Translations under genes and position numbers: made by a program | Assembly: GCA_021582655.1 (NCBI GenBank) | Contig: CP091135.1 | Location: 2,171,591 to 2,235,590 of the forward strand | Direction of reading: 5' to 3' | DNA length: 64,000 bases | Source: Nitrosomonas sp. | Lineage (GTDB): Bacteria; Pseudomonadota; Gammaproteobacteria; Burkholderiales; Nitrosomonadaceae | Part shown: one piece after another, positions 60,261 through 64,000 of the stretch | Layout of the letters: each line of letters starts with the position of its first letter | Position numbering within the stretch: the first letter of the stretch is position 1 | Notes under the pieces: model-generated | Told to the model about the DNA's origin: nothing | Database searches by the model: none | Seen by the model: only the letters and a program-made list of their open reading frames with translations

Positions 60261-61393
60261 TGGGTATCATGCCTGGAACCATGCTCGGCGTGCTCGGCGG
60301 CGGACAGCTCGGGCGCATGTTTGTGCAGGCCGCACAGCAAATGGGTTATGCGGTCACGGTGCTCGATCCGGCACCGGACAGCCCAGCCGGACGTGTCGCC
60401 GATGCTTTTATCCGCGCCGACTATGACGACCAAGCGGCACTGGAACAGCTTGGCCAGCAATGTGCGGCGGTCACCACCGAATTTGAAAACATCCCCGCCG
60501 CATCGCTGCACACACTGGCACAGTATTGCGTAGTCAGCCCCGATGCCGATAGCGTATCGATCGCGCAGAACCGCATGCGCGAAAAACAATTTCTGGCCGA
60601 CGGCGGCTTTTCCGTGGCGCCGTTTACCGTCATTTCGCAACCCGGCGATATCGCCGCCCCGAATATCGCGCAGCTTCTGCCCGGCATACTGAAAGTCAGC
60701 CAATTCGGCTACGACGGCAAAGGCCAGATCAAAGTCACCAACGTCACGGCATTGCAAGCCGCATACGGGCAACTGGGGCACGCAGTGTGCGTGCTGGAAA
60801 AATTCATGCCGCTGAAATGCGAAATCTCGGTGGTGGTCGCGCGCGGCGACGACGGCAAAGCCGTGACGTTTCCAGTGTCCGAAAATCAACATGTCAACGG
60901 CATTCTCGACGTCAGCATCGTACCCGCCCGGATTTCACCGCTGCTCGCCAGTAAAGTACAAGACATTGCTTGCCGGGTGGCGGAAAAACTCCATTACCAA
61001 GGCGTATTGTGCGTCGAATTTTTCGTATTGCACGACGACACGCTGCTGATCAACGAGATCGCGCCGCGTCCGCACAACAGCGGGCATTATTCGATCGACG
61101 CTTGCGTCACCTCGCAATTCGAGCAACAAGTGCGCACACTGTGCGGTTTGCCGCTTGGCGCCACCGCACAGCATAGCGCTGCGGTGATGGTCAACCTGCT
61201 CGGCGACGTATGGCGCAACGGCGATCCCGATTGGGATTTAGTGCTGCAACACCCGGCGGCCAAATTGTATCTGTACGGCAAAACCGATGCACGTCCGGGA
61301 CGCAAGATGGGGCATTACACCGTGTTGAGCAGCAATACCGAAACCGCGTTGCGTGAAGCGCTGCGCATCAAACAACAACTCGAACCTCACTGA
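60260..61393 (+). CDS. purK: N5-carboxyaminoimidazole ribonucleotide synthase
   Basis: PurK makes N5-CAIR from AIR, ATP and bicarbonate, supplying PurE. The 377-residue ATP-grasp protein has [59 protein letters not shown] and [18 protein letters not shown]. It overlaps purE by one base, so translation is probably coupled. purC follows 8 bp later. Confidence 0.97.
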   Translation: MGIMPGTMLGVLGGGQLGRMFVQAAQQMGYAVTVLDPAPDSPAGRVADAFIRADYDDQAALEQLGQQCAAVTTEFENIPAASLHTLAQYCVVSPDADSVSIAQNRMREKQFLADGGFSVAPFTVISQPGDIAAPNIAQLLPGILKVSQFGYDGKGQIKVTNVTALQAAYGQLGHAVCVLEKFMPLKCEISVVVARGDDGKAVTFPVSENQHVNGILDVSIVPARISPLLASKVQDIACRVAEKLHYQGVLCVEFFVLHDDTLLINEIAPRPHNSGHYSIDACVTSQFEQQVRTLCGLPLGATAQHSAAVMVNLLGDVWRNGDPDWDLVLQHPAAKLYLYGKTDARPGRKMGHYTVLSSNTETALREALRIKQQLEPH

Positions 61394-61401
61394 ACGACAC
61401 C

Positions 61402-62883
61402 ATGACCGAAACCGCGCTCTTCGAAACCACGATCAAAAGCCTGCCCCTCGTGCATCGCGGCAAAGTCCGCGATATTTACGCCGTCGGCGACGACAAATTA
61501 TTGATCGTGCAAACCGACCGCTTATCCGCTTTCGACGTGATCCTGCCGACCGCCGTACCCGGCAAAGGCAAAATCCTCACCAAGTTGTCGCAATTCTGGT
61601 TCGACGAGCTCGCACATATCCTGCCGAACCACTTGACCGGCATCGCGCCGGAATCGGTCGTGGCTGATAACGAACGCGATCAGGTCAAAGACCGCGCCTT
61701 TGTGATCCGGCGCCTGAAACCGCTGCCGATCGAAGTCATCGTGCGCGGCTACGTGGTCGGCTCCGGCTGGAAAGATTACCAGCAAACCGGCGCGATCTGC
61801 GGCATTCCGCTGCCGCCGGACTTGAAACTTGCCGACAAATTGCCGGACGGCGCGATCTTCACGCCGTCGACCAAAGCCGCCGCCGGGGCGCACGATGAAA
61901 ACATCACCGTTGCCGAAGCGGAACGACTGCTAGGCCGGGAATTGACCGCCCAAGTCAGCACCAAAGCCATCCAGCTCTATTCCAGAGCCGCTCAGTATGC
62001 ACAAGCGCACGGCATCATCATCGCCGACACCAAGTTCGAATTCGGCCTGGATGAACAAGGCGAACTGTACCTGATCGACGAAGTGCTAACCCCCGACTCA
62101 TCCCGCTTCTGGCCTGCCGACCAATACCAGCCCGGCCAGAACCCACCGAGCTTCGACAAACAATTCGTGCGCGACTGGCTGGAAACGCAGGACTGGAACA
62201 AACAAGCCCCGGCTCCGGCATTGCCGGACGAGATTTTGCAGCAAACGGTGGAGAAGTATCGAGAGGCATTGCAATTTTTAGTAAAAACACCAATACCACA
62301 GAACATAATTAATCGGGCGTTTGAACTTCATAAATGGATTACTGATCACCTTGACGGCTTGAGTATTCCTCGTAACCCAAGAATCCAATATGCAGTATCT
62401 TGCTACGACATCGTCATTGAGCACCATATCGGTATTACAGAACTTTTGCGCTGCAAAGTCTATGGTTCAGCCTTTGCGTTAGTACGCCCGTTGTTCGAAA
62501 CATTTGTTCGGGGCGTATGGTTACGACACTGTGCAACCGATAAGCAAATCAAGGACTACGTCAATGATAAAATTGACCTTAAATTCTGCGAGATTCTCAA
62601 GGATGTAGAAAAAGCAGATGAGTTTAAAAATGGAATCCTCACAGAACTTAAGAATCATGCTTGGAAAGCAATGAACAGCTATACACATAGTGGTTTTTTA
62701 CAAGCAAGTCGTCGCACTTCTGGTATGTCTATCGAGCCTAATTTTGCTGCTGAGGAGATTATAGAAGTTGCAAATCTTGCCGGAACATTTGCTCTTCTTG
62801 CATGCGAGCAAATAGCGATCGAAGCTAAATATGAAAGCCTCGCAAGCGAAGTGCTCAAAATGCTTCATGGCACTGCTGAATGA
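61402..62883 (+). CDS. purC: SAICAR synthase PurC fused to a C-terminal AT-rich domain
   Basis: PurC makes SAICAR from CAIR and aspartate. Residues 1 to about 290 are a complete enzyme: [48 protein letters not shown] and [32 protein letters not shown], ending in the usual [11 protein letters not shown]. Normal PurC stops here. In this window the frame continues for about 200 residues (to 493) in visibly AT-rich sequence. The added part is helical, with [40 protein letters not shown] and an acidic Lys-rich stretch. It resembles, in my judgement, the DUF6988-type proteins, and may be HEPN-like. The fusion probably arose by insertion of a foreign gene at the 3' end of purC. Whether one long protein or a cleaved product exists is unknown. 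Confidence 0.9.
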   Translation: MTETALFETTIKSLPLVHRGKVRDIYAVGDDKLLIVQTDRLSAFDVILPTAVPGKGKILTKLSQFWFDELAHILPNHLTGIAPESVVADNERDQVKDRAFVIRRLKPLPIEVIVRGYVVGSGWKDYQQTGAICGIPLPPDLKLADKLPDGAIFTPSTKAAAGAHDENITVAEAERLLGRELTAQVSTKAIQLYSRAAQYAQAHGIIIADTKFEFGLDEQGELYLIDEVLTPDSSRFWPADQYQPGQNPPSFDKQFVRDWLETQDWNKQAPAPALPDEILQQTVEKYREALQFLVKTPIPQNIINRAFELHKWITDHLDGLSIPRNPRIQYAVSCYDIVIEHHIGITELLRCKVYGSAFALVRPLFETFVRGVWLRHCATDKQIKDYVNDKIDLKFCEILKDVEKADEFKNGILTELKNHAWKAMNSYTHSGFLQASRRTSGMSIEPNFAAEEIIEVANLAGTFALLACEQIAIEAKYESLASEVLKMLHGTAE

Positions 62884-63038
62884 CGAGCCAGTAGCCCGGA
62901 TAAACCAGCACCATTCGGAATAAAAACTTCCTTCATCAAACACATTAAATCTTGCATCATACACAATCCGGTCAGGTGATTTACTTGCAATGCGATGCAC
63001 AATAAGCGGCTTACCTTCCTTTGCCAATCCAATCTTGG
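62884..63038 (-). pseudogene. possible gene fragment on the minus strand
   Basis: On the minus strand, the frame reading KIGLAKEGKPLIVHRIASKS and then PDRIVYDARFNVFDEGSF looks like protein-coding sequence between the purC fusion and hicB, but it has no start or stop of its own. It may be the remnant of a gene from the same insertion. The evidence is weak. Confidence 0.25.
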
Positions 63039-63048
63039 AGCGGATCCC

Positions 63049-63258
63049 ATGTATAAGCAAATGACCGCCATCATTGAACGTGAAGACAGCGGTTACGTGT
63101 CTTTCTGTCCGGAGCTCGACATCGCCAGTCAAGGCGATACCGTTCAAGAAGCGCGTGAAAACTTGGAATTGTTTTTCGAGACCGCATCGGCGGAGGAAAT
63201 TCAACAGCAGTCGCATGATGCGATTCACATAACCCGCGCAGAGATTGCCGTCGGGTAA
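63049..63258 (+). CDS. hicB: HicB-family antitoxin
   Basis: The 69-residue HicB-like protein has the typical ribonuclease-H-like N-terminal fold: MTAIIEREDSGYVSFCPELDIASQGDTVQEARENL, then a short helical tail (FFETASAEEI). Such antitoxins bind and block the HicA mRNA interferase. It is short and lacks a DNA-binding C-terminal extension. The ATG at 63049 has GGAG 8 bp upstream. The toxin gene that should accompany it is present only as a damaged frame immediately downstream. Confidence 0.85.
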   Translation: MYKQMTAIIEREDSGYVSFCPELDIASQGDTVQEARENLELFFETASAEEIQQQSHDAIHITRAEIAVG

Positions 63259-63436
63259 GTTTCGGATTTTATCCGGACAGCAACTGCGCACTATTTTGAC
63301 GCAACAGGGTTTTATTGAAATCCGGCGGCGCGGTGGTGTATTCGTAGATTCGGTGCCGGTTATTTCATTTCCCAATCAAGCCTCGGGTGAGGAATGCCCG
63401 GAATTGCTGGGTGCGGCAATAATTTTTTTATTATAA
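63245..63436 (+). pseudogene. hicA: decayed HicA-family toxin gene
   Basis: The frame starts at TTG 63245, overlapping the end of hicB, and begins GKFRILSGQQLRTILTQQGFIEIRRRGG, the start of a HicA-type dsRBD-like mRNA interferase. After residue 29 the expected active His region and C-terminal half are replaced by unrelated residues, and the frame runs into the GGDEF gene. So the toxin is truncated and probably inactive. Confidence 0.65.
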
Positions 63437-64000
63437 GCAATAAAAATCCGATTCCTGCCGGCATGTTTTGCAGCGTACAACGCCTTGTCCGCCGCATTGA
63501 TCAATTGATCGGTATTGCCGATACTGGATTCTTTAATTGCAACACCGATGCTGATGGTAATTTGGATATGCTCTTCTCCGACATCGATTTTCTGCTGACT
63601 GATCAGATGGCGAAGCCTTTCCGCGAAATGAACCACGGCGCTGGCATTTGCGGTCCCGAGCTGACAAACCACCAAAAATTCTTCACCGCCCAAACGGCAA
63701 AACATATCGCCTTTTCGCCCCGCTTTTCTAAAAATCGCAGCCACTTCTTTCAATACCTTGTCACCGATCGCATGACCATACACATCGTTGATTTTTTTGA
63801 AGTAATCGATATCCAGCAGCATAATCGCCATCAATTGACCGGATCGATTGGCCACACTCCAGGTTCCCTCGAGCGCGGCTATGCCGGAACGGCGATTCGG
63901 TAACTCCGTCAACATATCGGTCAACGCATAATATTCCAACTTGCGGTTAGTGACAGCCAGTTCGGCAGCAAAGCGTTTGAGTTGTTCACGATCCCGCTCC
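63376..64000 (-). CDS. diguanylate cyclase (GGDEF), 5' end beyond window
   Basis: The C-terminal part of a GGDEF protein makes cyclic di-GMP from two GTP. The active site is GGEEF within RLGGEEFLVV, and an RxxD inhibitory site (RKGD) lies just upstream of it, so product inhibition is expected. The frame is open to the window edge, with a coiled-coil-like stretch (NRKLEYYALTDMLTELPNRR) joining it to the missing sensor part. An internal ATG at 63939 is not the start. Its 3' end overlaps the hicA remnant by 61 bp on the opposite strand. Confidence 0.88.
   Translation of the reverse strand, partial: ERDREQLKRFAAELAVTNRKLEYYALTDMLTELPNRRSGIAALEGTWSVANRSGQLMAIMLLDIDYFKKINDVYGHAIGDKVLKEVAAIFRKAGRKGDMFCRLGGEEFLVVCQLGTANASAVVHFAERLRHLISQQKIDVGEEHIQITISIGVAIKESSIGNTDQLINAADKALYAAKHAGRNRIFIAYNKKIIAAPSNSGHSSPEA

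Noticed and set aside
59690..60892. A 400-residue minus-strand frame across purE and purK
   Set aside because: It lies opposite two certain genes, and its predicted protein is low-complexity (Arg/His/Ala-rich) with no recognisable domain.
62698..63375. 225-residue minus-strand frame covering the purC tail and hicB
   Set aside because: Most of it is opposite hicB and the purC fusion. Only the part at 62884-63038 looks protein-like, and that part is listed as a possible fragment.

Overview
The window reads as chromosomal DNA of a betaproteobacterium. The support is the set of gene neighbourhoods (rpe-gph-trpE, dapC-dapD, purE-purK-purC, divergent ygfX/ygfZ, DUF2909, short-form hisG next to hisD) and the protein sequences themselves. 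My impression is a Nitrosomonas-like member of the Nitrosomonadaceae. That is inference: no amo, hao or rRNA gene lies in the window to prove it. Most of the sequence is housekeeping; no phage, intact IS, CRISPR array, tRNA or rRNA was seen.

Layout. 1-7 kb: a glycine-zipper membrane protein, then ppx, an acyl-CoA synthetase and an FadE-type acyl-CoA dehydrogenase, all three on the minus strand. 7-12 kb: the succinylase branch of lysine/peptidoglycan synthesis (dapE, dapC, dapD) and a BON lipoprotein. 12-22 kb: miaA, a DUF2909 protein, a YhiN-type flavoprotein, a secreted metzincin-like metalloprotease, an SDR, an outer-membrane protein whose signal peptide is out of frame across a T10 tract, a TonB-dependent receptor and tsaD. 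22.6-29.2 kb is the accessory region: an AT-rich four-helix membrane protein, a Cys-rich exported protein, a membrane-anchored hydrolase, a trypsin-like protease fused to a NUC1-type nuclease, and a PhoD-like phosphatase.

29.4-36 kb: a tandem glycine riboswitch drives gcvT-gcvH-gcvPA-tpx-gcvPB, with a thiol peroxidase gene sitting between the two halves of the split glycine decarboxylase; a PfkB kinase follows. 36-43 kb: minus-strand genes for a lipoprotein-type ABC exporter, hemW and an FNT channel, divergent from tesA with overlapping start codons, then an RluC-type synthase. 43-55 kb: rne, ygfX/ygfZ, hemJ, a membrane-anchored MutS-like ATPase, rpe-gph-trpE (trpGDC missing), a PhoR-like kinase and a DUF971 protein. 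55-64 kb: an NrfJ-like protein, a SpoU methyltransferase, hisD, hisG, sodB, exbD, then purE-purK-purC. Here PurC carries a foreign-looking AT-rich C-terminal domain of about 200 residues, followed by hicB, a decayed hicA and a truncated GGDEF protein.

A family of dispersed intergenic repeats of about 135-145 bp with imperfect terminal inverted repeats (end resembling GGAAACGCTGATTAATTCGG) is present in at least five places plus one short derivative. Several copies sit exactly at gene ends, and the repeat itself supplies the stop codon and last residues (EGNAD) of neighbouring proteins. Two other hairpin/MITE-like elements were found. The observations I rank highest are the repeat-derived protein tails, the PurC fusion, the protease-nuclease fusion and the T10 signal-peptide frameshift.
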